From positions 63,991 through 127,990 of the forward strand of contig NZ_JAMXEX010000012.1 in the NCBI RefSeq assembly GCF_025370775.1: a stretch of DNA of 64,000 bases, written 5' to 3'. Source of the stretch: Ancylothrix sp. D3o (GTDB lineage Bacteria; Cyanobacteriota; Cyanobacteriia; Cyanobacteriales; Oscillatoriaceae). Under the pieces are notes generated by a model that had not been told where the DNA came from, searched no databases, and was given only the letters and a program-made list of their open reading frames with translations. Made by a program: the position numbers and the translations under genes. Positions 52,655-60,716 of the stretch are shown here, in pieces (the first letter of the stretch is position 1; each line of letters opens with the position of its first letter).

Positions 52655-52927
52655 ACCAGGCAGAAGGTTTGTTATTTAATAGTTTTGGCTTGGGCTTATT
52701 GGCGGTGACGGGAGCTTTGTTTTAATCCCTGATAGTTATAAATTTAGCTGATATCGTAACATACTCAAGCATTTTGGGTGGGATTTTGTGGTGTTGAGTG
52801 ATGTGGATCGCTCTTTTTTATGTCTAGGATCACCCCTAGAGATATGAGGATATCACTGAAAAAGTGATAGGGATGGTTGATGATTGAAGTAGGTGCTTTT
52901 TTTTACAAAGTTTTTGGTGGAGAAGCT

Positions 52928-53209
52928 ATGGAATTTTTTAATGACAAAGCAGGAAATCATCTACCGAGTTCAGAAAAAAACGTTTCTGTGCCTGATGTGA
53001 CTGATTGGATGTATAGTAGGGCTGCAATTGTCGATTTTTGTCAGACGGTTAAGGCGCTGAAAAAAATGCTTGCTGAGGCGGGTTATTTTGAGGAGCATTT
53101 TTTGGCTATTTCTGAGGAAAAGGTGATGTTGAGTCAGGATGTGAAAAGCCTTTTACAATCAATCTGTGAAGATGAACATTGGGAATATCTGCAAAATTAT
53201 TTGCTTTAG
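52928..53209 (+). CDS. Small protein of unknown function
   Basis: With ATG 52928 (MEFFNDKAGNHLPSS) the product has 93 residues and a Shine-Dalgarno-like GGTGGAGAAG lies 5-8 bases before it; an earlier ATG/TTG at 52877-52880 would add 16-17 residues with weaker support. Sequence is mixed polar, with helices at DWMYSRAAIVDFCQTVKALKKMLAEAG and VKSLLQSICEDEHWEYLQNYL. No motif is recognised. Codon use looks like that of the neighbours. It lies upstream of codA in the same direction, 93 bp apart, without evident link. Confidence 0.6.
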   Translation: MEFFNDKAGNHLPSSEKNVSVPDVTDWMYSRAAIVDFCQTVKALKKMLAEAGYFEEHFLAISEEKVMLSQDVKSLLQSICEDEHWEYLQNYLL

Positions 53210-53302
53210 GGAGGTTGCGGTTGATTTTGGTTGCTCTCCTGTGTTTTGTATTCTAAAATAGTCAAGATTTTTTATTGACTGTTTTTAGATAGGGGAGTTT
53301 TT

Positions 53303-54550
53303 ATGTCGCCAAAGAGTTATGGCTTGATTTTGCGGCAATGCCGGCTGGTTTCTGGGGACGTGGTAGATATTGCGATTGATGGCAAAAAAATTGCCGCTAT
53401 TTCTGAACAGATAAAGGAACGGGGAGAGGAAGAAATTTTAATAGGCGGGAGGTTGGTTTGTCCGCCGTTTGTGGATTCTCATATTCATTTAGATTCGGCT
53501 TTGACTGCCGGTGAGCCTCGTTGGAATGAAAGCGGTACCTTGTTTGAAGGAATAAAAATTTGGGGTGAACGTAAGCAATCTTTAAGCTTGAAAGATGTTA
53601 AAAAACGGGCTTTAGAAACGCTGAAATTGCAGGCAATGCAAGGGGTGTTATTTGTTCGTTCTCATGCGGATGTAAGTGAGGACAGTTTAACAGCTTTGCA
53701 GGCTTTGTTGGACGTGCGGGAAGAAGTTAAAGATTGGATTACTTTGCAGGTGGTGGCGTTTCCTCAAGATGGGATTTATGGCAAGCCTGAGAATAAGAAG
53801 TTATTGAAAGAAGCGGTGAAGATGGGGGCGGATGTGGTGGGGGGTATTCCCCATTATGAATTTACGCGAGAGGATGGGGTGAAGTCAATTCATAAAATTT
53901 TTGAATTGGCGGAGGAATATAATAAGTTAATTGATGTTCATTGTGATGAGATTGATGATGAGCAATCGCGGTTTTTAGAAGTAGTGGCGGCTTGTGCTTT
54001 GCGTTCGGGTATGGGGGAAAAGGTAACGGCAAGTCATACTACGGCTTTTGGTTCTTATAATGATGCTTATGCTTATAAGTTAATGGGTTTGTTGGAACGC
54101 TCAAGGATTAATTTTATTGCGAATCCTTTGATTAATATTACTTTGCAAGGGCGGATGGATAGTTATCCTAAACGGCGGGGTGTGACGCGGGTTAAGGAGT
54201 TATGGCGGGGGGGTTTGAATGTTTCTTTGGGGCATGATTGTGTTCAAGATCCTTGGTATAGTTTGGGGACGGGAAATATGCTGGATGTGGCATATATGGC
54301 GCTTCATGTTTGCCAGATGACGGGGTTGGCTGAAATTGATGCTTGTTTTGATATGGTGACGGTGAATGGGGCGAAGACTTTGCAGTTAAATGATTATGGA
54401 ATTGCTGTAGGAAATTCGGCTTCTTTGATTATTTTGGATGCTGTAAGCCGGTTTGATGCTATTCGCCGGCGGGCGCCCGTTTGTTATGTTTTTTCACAGG
54501 GTAAATTGCTGGCTCAAAGGTCTATTTCTGAGACAAAATGGCATTTGTAG
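53303..54550 (+). CDS. codA: Cytosine deaminase
   Basis: CodA deaminates cytosine to uracil for pyrimidine salvage (and 5-fluorocytosine, as used in genetics). The 415-residue amidohydrolase has the metal site H60-x-H62 (VDSHIHLDSA), H213 with E216 (IDVHCDEIDDEQSR), H245 (VTASHTTAFGSYN) and D312 (GHDCVQDPWYS). The wording VHCDEIDDEQSRF, FIANPLINI-LQGR and TYPKRRG-type segment (SYPKRRGVTRVKELW) is nearly that of E. coli CodA, so the assignment is strong. A good Shine-Dalgarno AGGGGAG is at 53291-53297. No codB permease is adjacent. Confidence 0.93.
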   Translation: MSPKSYGLILRQCRLVSGDVVDIAIDGKKIAAISEQIKERGEEEILIGGRLVCPPFVDSHIHLDSALTAGEPRWNESGTLFEGIKIWGERKQSLSLKDVKKRALETLKLQAMQGVLFVRSHADVSEDSLTALQALLDVREEVKDWITLQVVAFPQDGIYGKPENKKLLKEAVKMGADVVGGIPHYEFTREDGVKSIHKIFELAEEYNKLIDVHCDEIDDEQSRFLEVVAACALRSGMGEKVTASHTTAFGSYNDAYAYKLMGLLERSRINFIANPLINITLQGRMDSYPKRRGVTRVKELWRGGLNVSLGHDCVQDPWYSLGTGNMLDVAYMALHVCQMTGLAEIDACFDMVTVNGAKTLQLNDYGIAVGNSASLIILDAVSRFDAIRRRAPVCYVFSQGKLLAQRSISETKWHL

Positions 54551-54855
54551 GGTATTCCAGCCATCTTTATTGAAAATTAAGAGGCTTTTGGGGGGGGAAG
54601 CGTTTTTATTCACTGTTCGCCTCTCCCGTCTCTTGTAGGGTTTCGCACGCCCGTCTCCCCATTGGGAAAAGCCTTTGCTTGGTCGCCTGTATTCCGGGCC
54701 TCTCTTAAGACATAAGACAATTGGTACATATAGTGTTATATTGAGCAACACTCTGTTAAATCACGCTAAATATTGATTGCGGATTGTTGAGGAAACTGTT
54801 TGGTTGCCCTCAATTGATCTACTATCAAGGGGCGTAATTCGTTTAAGTAACCCCT
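54551..54855. other. Intergenic region downstream of codA
   Basis: The 305-bp gap contains TTGGGGGGGGGAAG after codA and then ordinary sequence; no hairpin with long perfect arms, gene or repeat of the window's families. The promoter of the CobA-like gene should lie here. Confidence 0.45.
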
Positions 54856-55392
54856 ATGGTCGCACAGCTAGAAACTCCTATTCTCAGTTCGCCTTGTCGT
54901 GTACCTTATACAGTTGAGGGTCTGCTGCAAGTTTTCACCGGCTCTCACCGCAGTTTTTTTACAAATGTGATGGCTCAAGCTCTGCGGATTGCCGGTCAGG
55001 GGACGCCGGTGTTAGTGGTACAATTCCTCAAAGGTGGTATTGGCCAAGGCCACGAGCATCCCGTCCGCTTGGGGCAAAATTTGGACTGGATACGCTGCGA
55101 CTTACCCCGCTGTATTGATACTCCCCAACTCGATGAAGCGGAAACTAAATCTTTGCGAGATTTGTGGGACTATACCAAAGAAGTTGTCAAAGCCGGTAGC
55201 TATGATCTGGTAGTTTTAGATGAATTAAGTTTAGCTATTAAATTTGGTGTGATTTCCGAGACGGAAGTGCTAGAGTTGCTCGAGCAACGTCCGCGTCATC
55301 TCGATATTATTTTAACCGGCCCGGAAATGCCAAAAGCTATCTTAGATGAAGCGGATCAAATCACGCAAATCCGCCGTTCCCACCGGCCTTAA
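54856..55392 (+). CDS. CobA/CobO-like (ATP:corrinoid adenosyltransferase-like) P-loop-family protein with degenerate Walker A
   Basis: A 178-residue protein with the overall sequence of the CobA/BtuR family: a first strand and P-loop position at 24-40, VLVVQFLKGG (51-60) as in CobA, the later Walker-B-like YDLVVLDEL with D122-E123, and RPRHLDIILTGPEMP (144-158). In active CobA the P-loop is GNGKGKTT; here positions 28-36 read TGSHRSFFT, without Lys or the Gly residues, so ATP binding in the usual way is unlikely. It may be a paralogue with a regulatory or corrinoid-binding role. Similar proteins annotated as P-loop NTPases exist in cyanobacteria, to my knowledge. Upstream of dcd by 74 bp in the same direction. 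Confidence 0.8.
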   Translation: MVAQLETPILSSPCRVPYTVEGLLQVFTGSHRSFFTNVMAQALRIAGQGTPVLVVQFLKGGIGQGHEHPVRLGQNLDWIRCDLPRCIDTPQLDEAETKSLRDLWDYTKEVVKAGSYDLVVLDELSLAIKFGVISETEVLELLEQRPRHLDIILTGPEMPKAILDEADQITQIRRSHRP

Positions 55393-55466
55393 AAAAATCC
55401 AAATTGTAGAATAAAGATCCCTCTTTTAGGTATGCTAGTAAACTGCCTTTATTTACTGGTGTAGCT

Positions 55467-56048
55467 GTGATCAAAAACGATATTTGGATTAATCAAATGG
55501 CTCAAAAAGGCATGATTAAACCTTTTGAGCCGCGCTTAGTTCGTAAGGTTGACGGGCTGCCGGTGATTTCCTACGGTCTCAGCAGTTTTGGCTATGATAT
55601 CCGCTTATCTCCTGCGGAATTTCGCATTTTTCGCCACATCCCCGGCACCGTTGTTGACCCGAAAAACTTTAACCCCGACAATTTAGAACCGACAAAACTT
55701 TATAGCGATTCTAATGGGAGTTATTTTGTATTACCGGCTCATTCCTACGGTTTAGGAGTTGCCTTAGAACGCCTCGAAATTCCTGAGAATATCACTGTAA
55801 TTTGTATTGGTAAAAGCACTTATGCCCGTTGCGGATTAATTGCGAATTTGACTCCTGGTGAGGCTGCATGGCGCGGACATTTAACTCTGGAATTTTCCAA
55901 CTCTTCGAGTGCAGATTGCCGAATTTATGCAAATGAAGGGGTGGTGCAATTATTATTTTTTGAGGGGGAACCTTGCCAGACAAGTTATGAAACTCGCAGC
56001 GGAAAATATCAAGATCAAAGCGAAGTTGTGACTCTTCCACGAGTTTAA
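55467..56048 (+). CDS. dcd: dCTP deaminase
   Basis: Dcd deaminates dCTP to dUTP, supplying dUMP for thymidylate synthase. The 193-residue protein begins with GTG at 55467 (translated MIKNDIWINQMAQKG). Family motifs: LSSFGYDIRLSPAEF (about 40-54), GKSTYARCGL (about 111-120) and TPGEAAWRGHLTLEFSN with the catalytic Glu (about 130-146). Length is close to the usual 190. It is 74 bp after the CobA-like gene and convergent with thyX, the other enzyme of the dUMP-to-dTMP route, across a repeat-filled gap. Confidence 0.97.
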   Translation: MIKNDIWINQMAQKGMIKPFEPRLVRKVDGLPVISYGLSSFGYDIRLSPAEFRIFRHIPGTVVDPKNFNPDNLEPTKLYSDSNGSYFVLPAHSYGLGVALERLEIPENITVICIGKSTYARCGLIANLTPGEAAWRGHLTLEFSNSSSADCRIYANEGVVQLLFFEGEPCQTSYETRSGKYQDQSEVVTLPRV

Positions 56049-56089
56049 AGATTGTTATACCAGATTTGATTGTGGTGGTTTTTTTAACC

Positions 56090-56126
56090 GCAGATAAACG
56101 CAGATAAACGCAGATAAATGCAGATG
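56090..56126. repeat. Short tandem repeat GCAGATAAAC
   Basis: Four consecutive units (GCAGATAAAC twice, GCAGATAAAT, GCAGATG). Same array as at 9911-9939, both between convergent genes. Confidence 0.9.
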
Positions 56127-56129
56127 TAG

Positions 56130-56150
56130 AGACGTTCCGGCGGAACGTCT
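56130..56150. repeat. Inverted repeat AGACGTTCCG / CGGAACGTCT
   Basis: Perfect 10-bp arms with a single-base loop, followed on the plus strand by TTTTAACC. A sister of 16989-17013. It may act as a terminator of dcd. Confidence 0.75.
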
Positions 56151-56184
56151 TTTAACCGGATTTGGTATTATTTGTGGTTTTTCG

Positions 56185-56222
56185 GGGCAGGCGATCACAG
56201 GCGGGATGCCTGCTCCTACAGT
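56185..56222. repeat. GGCAGGCGATCACAGGCGGGATGCC repeat
   Basis: Partial copy of the GGCAGGCAAGATGCCTGCTCC family (perfect inverted form at 36369-36415, GCGGG form at 3465-3545), ending ATGCCTGCTCCTACAG. Intergenic. Confidence 0.7.
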
Positions 56223-56289
56223 TTTTTGTTATGGGGAATCAAAAAGTTTGCTGATCCCCAATTACCAATTTTTAGTTCCTACTTAGCTA

Positions 56290-57012
56290 TCAAGGGGCTA
56301 ATCTTGCTTTTCCTAACCGGCTTGTTTCATACCACTCAGCAATTGCCGGTGTCCATTCTTTAAAATGAGGCCACATCAATTCACACAATTTTTGAATTTC
56401 TAATTGTGCATCTTTTTTGTTTCTCAAATCACAAAAATGTAAAAATGACCGCATATTAAAACTGACTACAAAATGCTGCCGGTAATCAAAAGGAAGCTTG
56501 CCTCTCGCGTGTTCTTCCGCCATCCCCGCTTCAATATCAACATGATAGCGTTTTGCGGCTTCTAAACACCATTCGACATCTCTTTGACGTTGTTCTGGAG
56601 AGTAAAAATATTTCTTACCTTGCCTGTCGCTGTAATGTCCCACCGGCCTCAAATAAAACACTTCTTCAATGTCTCTTTTTCCGATTGCTGCATCTAAAAT
56701 CCGCTGGGATGTGTACCTTCCAGACTGAACATCAAACGAAACTCCTACCCGATGAGTGCGAGCTTGCTGCATGACACTATGGGGGAAAAATCCACAATTT
56801 AAAATAATTTGTGGGTGTTCTATGCAGCCGTAGTGCCCGCGATCACCGGCCAATAATCTCTTAACAATAATCTCCCCACATTTCTCTTCTGGCGGCCAAC
56901 TTTCCCGATCATCATAAACAAATCCCTCGCTATAATCTTGATGCAGCGCCGCATAAATTACCTGTTGCGGATTGGGGGTTTTCGCAATAACTTCTACTCT
57001 AAATCTATCCAT
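56290..57012 (-). CDS. thyX: FAD-dependent thymidylate synthase
   Basis: ThyX makes dTMP from dUMP with methylene-tetrahydrofolate and NADPH through a bound FAD; no folate is oxidised to dihydrofolate. The 240-residue protein carries the ThyX signature R85-T-H-R-x3-S92-x4-S97-x-R99 (QQARTHRVGVSFDVQSGRY). Earlier HPQIILNCGFFPHSV and later YRQHFVVSFNMRSFLHF match the family. Length is usual. No thyA is seen in this window. Convergent with dcd. Confidence 0.97.
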   Translation of the reverse strand: MDRFRVEVIAKTPNPQQVIYAALHQDYSEGFVYDDRESWPPEEKCGEIIVKRLLAGDRGHYGCIEHPQIILNCGFFPHSVMQQARTHRVGVSFDVQSGRYTSQRILDAAIGKRDIEEVFYLRPVGHYSDRQGKKYFYSPEQRQRDVEWCLEAAKRYHVDIEAGMAEEHARGKLPFDYRQHFVVSFNMRSFLHFCDLRNKKDAQLEIQKLCELMWPHFKEWTPAIAEWYETSRLGKARLAP

Positions 57013-57091
57013 CTTTCAACGCCATCAACACAAAAATCAACGCTTGCCTATTTTTAAGCAGACGTTCTATTTTCTCATAAAATGAAACGTT

Positions 57092-58540
57092 TTATTTAGA
57101 TGTGCCCCGTCGCCAATTAAACCAACCCTCCAGAAAATCTTGTAACCTGCTATTTCCAGCCAAACGCAACCGGCCCCACTCAGCCGCCGTATTACTAATC
57201 ATTTCTGAAAATGCCGGTGAAATTCCCCCTAATTCTGCCAACCGGCCCACCTTTATATTTTCTCGCCTTGCCAAGCCTAGCGGATAAATCAACTCCCGCG
57301 CATTTTCTCCCACCACCACAGCCCCTAAAATTGTCCCATTACGACGCACTAAAATTTTACAAAATCCCGTTGTCTCCCCAGAAATTATCGCCGCCGCAAA
57401 ACTTTTAAAATATTGCCGCAAAACCAACAAATCCTCACCATATTCTTTGATGGCTTCAGCTTCCGTTAACCCCACTGTTGCTAATTGGGGGTCAGTTTGC
57501 ATCCCCCAAGGAATCCCCGCATAATTAACCTTAAATATAGGCAAAAACAAAGCATTTTTTACCGCCACTTCCGCCTGATAATTTCCGGCAAATTCCAAAC
57601 CATAGGTACTCGCCGCTTCCCCACAAGCATAAATACGAGATGAGCTTGTTTGCAGCTTTTCATTAACCTGAATATACCGGCCCCATTTTACGCCCACCGA
57701 CTCTAAATTTAATGATTTCACATCAGCAACCCGACCAATAGCTAGTAAAATCTCGTCGCCTTCTATGGCTAAATTTCCGGCCTGAATCCATTTTTTACCA
57801 TCAATTTTTCTGACTTGACAAACTTCTGTATTTGTCAAAACTCTCACCCCTTCTGCTTCTAATTGCCCCTGCACTAAAAACGCAGCTTCGGCATCTTCTT
57901 TTGGCAAAATACGCGAACTTTTTACCACCAGCGTCACCGCACATCCCAACCGCGCAAAAGTTTGTGCCAATTCAATGCCAGCCGGTTCGCCGCCAATAAT
58001 AATTAAACTTTTTGGGGGTTGAATTTTCCAAATTGTATCCGGGGTAAAATAGCCAATGGCTTCTAAACCTTCAATTTTGCTTGTTGTGATTGGTTTAGTG
58101 GCCGGTGCTAATAAATAACTCCGCGAAAAAAGACGGCGATTATTCACTTCAAAACAAAGCTGTGGTTTAGGGCAAAATTGCCCATCTCCCACTATCACAT
58201 CAACCCCCAAAGCCGCCAAAAGAGCCGGAGATTTATATTCTTCTAAATTAGAAAGGGCGCTCTTAACCCATTGTTTTGTTTCTTTATATCGCCAACTAAT
58301 ACTATTTTCTAAAAATTTATTTTCCTTAATTTCGCTGCAATAAATCCCGAATTGCTCGGCGGAAATAAATTGTTTGGCAACGTTGCCAATATGACTAAAA
58401 GCTTTAATAGATAAATTCAAATTCCTATCAGTTTGCGGGATCACCAAAGCAACACGAGCTTTCAGCGACACAGCAACCTCAGCAGCATAAAAACCAGCTA
58501 CCGTAGCGCCAACAATCACCAAATCATAATCTAAAGGCAT
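57092..58540 (-). CDS. Pyridine nucleotide-disulfide oxidoreductase relative without the redox disulfide
   Basis: A 482-residue flavoprotein of the lipoamide dehydrogenase/mercuric reductase class. FAD binding: YDLVIVGATVAGFYAAEVA (5-23). NAD(P) binding: LIIIGGEPAGIELAQTFARL (about 178-197). The second FAD segment RIYACGEAAS and the C-terminal dimerisation domain (LATVGLTEAEA, GETTGFCKILV) are present. Around residues 40-50, where members carry the redox pair C-x4-C, the sequence reads NLNLSIKAFSH, so the disulfide is missing; the C-terminal Hx4E dyad is not evident either. It could act as an NAD(P)H oxidase or quinone reductase. Such Cys-less relatives are known in cyanobacteria. Substrate unknown. 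Confidence 0.9.
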   Translation of the reverse strand: MPLDYDLVIVGATVAGFYAAEVAVSLKARVALVIPQTDRNLNLSIKAFSHIGNVAKQFISAEQFGIYCSEIKENKFLENSISWRYKETKQWVKSALSNLEEYKSPALLAALGVDVIVGDGQFCPKPQLCFEVNNRRLFSRSYLLAPATKPITTSKIEGLEAIGYFTPDTIWKIQPPKSLIIIGGEPAGIELAQTFARLGCAVTLVVKSSRILPKEDAEAAFLVQGQLEAEGVRVLTNTEVCQVRKIDGKKWIQAGNLAIEGDEILLAIGRVADVKSLNLESVGVKWGRYIQVNEKLQTSSSRIYACGEAASTYGLEFAGNYQAEVAVKNALFLPIFKVNYAGIPWGMQTDPQLATVGLTEAEAIKEYGEDLLVLRQYFKSFAAAIISGETTGFCKILVRRNGTILGAVVVGENARELIYPLGLARRENIKVGRLAELGGISPAFSEMISNTAAEWGRLRLAGNSRLQDFLEGWFNWRRGTSK

Positions 58541-58634
58541 TTGTCAAAATTCATTTGTCAATGGTCATTGCTCATTAGTCATTTGTCAAAAGTCATTTGT
58601 CAAAAAAAATTCTTACAAATAGACTTGTGGCAAA
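58541..58634. repeat. Heptamer-type intergenic repeats
   Basis: A dense run of TTTGTCA, GGTCATT, GTCATTA and AAAGTCA units (TTGTCAATGGTCATTGCTCATTAGTC...) fills the gap between the flavoprotein gene and the CobD-like gene, leaving no room for another element. Same repeat family as 3422-3446, 13052-13127 and 60612-60715. Confidence 0.85.
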
Positions 58635-59771
58635 TCACCCATCCCCCATGATAATTTCTTTGAGAGCATTGAGTAAGCGCTGGTTGTCTTCTGTAGTGCG
58701 AACTGCCACCCGGAAGTAACTATCTCCCAGTTCAGGAAAACTGTTACAGTCGCGGATAAAAATTTGGTGACGTTTGAGGAGCATTTCTTGCAGTGAAGAA
58801 ACCGGCCAGTTGCTTTTAACTAATAAAAAATTAGCACAACCGGCCAGAGGAAATAACCCCGGTATTTGGGTGAGCCCTTCAAAAAAAGCACTGCGAGTCG
58901 GTGACAACCAGGCAAATGTTTTTTGCTGAAACTCAACATCCTCAAGCGCCGCCACCCCAGCCGCCACAGCCAAAATACTCACCGGCCAAGGATCACGGCG
59001 AGATTGCCAAACTCGCAAACGATCTGGGTGAGCAATGGCATAACCCAAACGCAACCCCGCCAGACTATAAAACTTCGTCAGACTTCGCAAAATCACCAAA
59101 TTTGGATAATTTTGCACCTCCGAAATTAAACTTTGCCGGTGTTGTTCATCGGGCGGCAAAAAATCCATAAAAGCCTCATCCACCACCACCAGAGAGAATT
59201 GGTCTAAGTAGGGCAAAATCGACTCTTTTGAGAATAATTTACCCGTTGGGTTGTGGGGGTTGTTGAGTAATAAACCGGTTTTTTTAAAATCTGGTTTTTC
59301 AGATAAAACCGGTGCCACATCAGCTAAATTGATTTGCGTGTTTTGGTTAGAGGAAAGCTCATCAGGAGATAGCCCTAAAGCGCAACTACCAACCAAAGGA
59401 CACTCAACTACAATTGCTTTCGCCGCATTGAGGCTACGCCAATAATCACCAAAAGCTGGGGTAATCAAATAAGTTTCTGCCAGTTCCGAAAAATCCCAGC
59501 CGGCCAAAGTTAACAACTCAGCCGAACCATTACCGGGCAAAATCCACTCACTGCTTAAATTGTGGAATTGTGCGATGCTGTTGCGGAGTTCCTGATAATT
59601 TGGGTCAGGATAGGCACTCAGGTCACACAACCGGTCTTGAAGAGCAGCCAGAGCACTTGCGGGAGGCCCAAGGGGGCTAATACTGGCAGAAAAATCAACA
59701 ATGTCAGAGGGTGGACAACCGGCAATGGCGGCTGCCCAAATTAAATTTCCCCCGTGAGTTGGTCGAGTCAA
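58635..59771 (-). CDS. cobD: CobD/CobC-type PLP-dependent aminotransferase-fold enzyme (threonine-phosphate decarboxylase)
   Basis: A 378-residue fold-type I PLP protein. The start THGGNLIWAAAIAGCPPSDIVDFSASISPLGPP, which pairs with THGG of CobD, and NNPHNPTGKLF, VVDEAFMDF, and SLTKFYSLAGLRLGYA with the PLP Lys are all family marks. CobD decarboxylates L-threonine O-3-phosphate to aminopropanol phosphate for the nucleotide loop of cobalamin; in the aerobic pathway the counterpart is CobC. A relation to HisC is possible, but DFSASISP and the lack of other his genes favour CobD. Symbol follows the Salmonella usage. It sits alone, next to HU. Confidence 0.88.
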   Translation of the reverse strand: MTRPTHGGNLIWAAAIAGCPPSDIVDFSASISPLGPPASALAALQDRLCDLSAYPDPNYQELRNSIAQFHNLSSEWILPGNGSAELLTLAGWDFSELAETYLITPAFGDYWRSLNAAKAIVVECPLVGSCALGLSPDELSSNQNTQINLADVAPVLSEKPDFKKTGLLLNNPHNPTGKLFSKESILPYLDQFSLVVVDEAFMDFLPPDEQHRQSLISEVQNYPNLVILRSLTKFYSLAGLRLGYAIAHPDRLRVWQSRRDPWPVSILAVAAGVAALEDVEFQQKTFAWLSPTRSAFFEGLTQIPGLFPLAGCANFLLVKSNWPVSSLQEMLLKRHQIFIRDCNSFPELGDSYFRVAVRTTEDNQRLLNALKEIIMGDG

Positions 59772-59794
59772 GGATTTATCAGCAGCCTGAAAGA

Positions 59795-60073
59795 CTATTC
59801 GGGAGCAACTTTTTCCTTGAACAATTTCCCAGCACTAAAGGCAGGTACCTTAGTGGCCGGAATTTCCATTTTGTCGCCGGTTTTGGGGTTGCGACCTTCA
59901 CGCGCTTTGCGTTCGCGGGCTTCAAAGGAGCCAAAACCCACTAAAGTCACCTTTTGGTCATCGGCAACCGCTTCCATAATCGCTTCTAAAGCGGCTGTGA
60001 TCACGGCATCGGCTTGTTTTTTCGTAACACTGGCTTTATCAGCCACGACATCAACTAATTCACCTTTATTCAT
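59795..60073 (-). CDS. hup: HU-family DNA-binding protein
   Basis: A 92-residue histone-like protein starting at ATG 60073 (MNKGELVDVVADKASVTKKQ). It bends DNA as a dimer and compacts the nucleoid. Motifs: VTLVGFGSFEARERKAREGRNPKTG with the beta arm and RNPKTGDKMEIPATKVPAFSAGK. Length fits HU rather than IHF. A longer frame reaching 60316 adds an unrelated basic segment and was rejected. Neighbour CobD-like gene lies 23 bp downstream. A long untranslated stretch (to 60716) precedes it. Confidence 0.96.
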   Translation of the reverse strand: MNKGELVDVVADKASVTKKQADAVITAALEAIMEAVADDQKVTLVGFGSFEARERKAREGRNPKTGDKMEIPATKVPAFSAGKLFKEKVAPE

Positions 60074-60570
60074 CGCTTTCCTGTTTTGTAAAAGTCGATT
60101 GCTAGTTTTTATTGCCAAAGGCCAGGAACTAACAAAACCCGTGAGTTTCCTCCTGCGTACTGTTGGCTGTTGCGTCAAACAGCACTTCGGGGGTTTCCCT
60201 GTTGCGTTTCGCCGCACAATCAACGAGGCAGTTGAGTTGCCTTTCGCCACTCTATTACTAGAGTTTGAACCGAGCGAGTTTTCCTTTTGCGGGGCCGGTG
60301 GAATCGTTTTGTCCACAGCGTAAAGGCGGGATTCCTGACTGTTGTGTAAGGAATTTTGTAAACATCACTCGGTGTCCTTGGCGGTGAAATTCACGCATTC
60401 AGTCTAGTCGGGTTCAGAAAGAACGGGCTGAAAATCCCGCAGACACTTATTTTCACTGCAATATTCTGACACGCAGAACGCGGATATGGAAGCCTGAAAC
60501 GCTTAATTTATGTTGATTTTCGTTTTTTTTCGTTGTTTGGCCTCTTTTTGGCCCTCTAATTTGCCTAAAA

Positions 60571-60599
60571 ACCCCCTGTCTTCATCAAAACAGAGGGTA
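60571..60599 (-). terminator. Terminator-like hairpin beyond pilQ
   Basis: ACCCCCTGT / ACAGAGGGT arms (one mismatch) about 120 bases past the pilQ stop read leftward, followed by TTTTTAGG on the minus strand. Confidence 0.55.
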
Positions 60600-60611
60600 A
60601 GCATAAAAACT

Positions 60612-60715
60612 GTTATTTGTCAAGGGTCATTTGTCAATAGTCACTGGTAACAGCTAAACGTGACAAATGACTATGGAAAATTTAACAAAGGACAAAGGAC
60701 AAAGGACTATTGATG
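60612..60715. repeat. Heptamer-type intergenic repeats
   Basis: Alternating TTGTCA/GTCATTTG units (60612-60680), then GACAAAGGACAAAGGACAAAGGAC (about 60687-60708), ending two bases before the pilQ stop. Same family as 3422-3446, 13052-13127 and 58541-58634. Confidence 0.85.
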
Positions 60716-60716
60716 A

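Larger units (their letters stand above)
60074..60716. other. 643-bp region upstream of HU and downstream of pilQ
   Basis: It holds repeats and a terminator on the pilQ side (60571-60715) and a GC-balanced stretch (60074-60520) before HU with partial inverted repeats such as GCGGGATT (60327) / AATCCCGC (60433). No gene is credible. The HU promoter should lie here. Confidence 0.5.

Noticed and set aside
60074-60316. N-terminal extension of HU
   Set aside because: Adds 81 basic residues unlike any HU; the ATG at 60073 gives the normal HU length of 92 residues.
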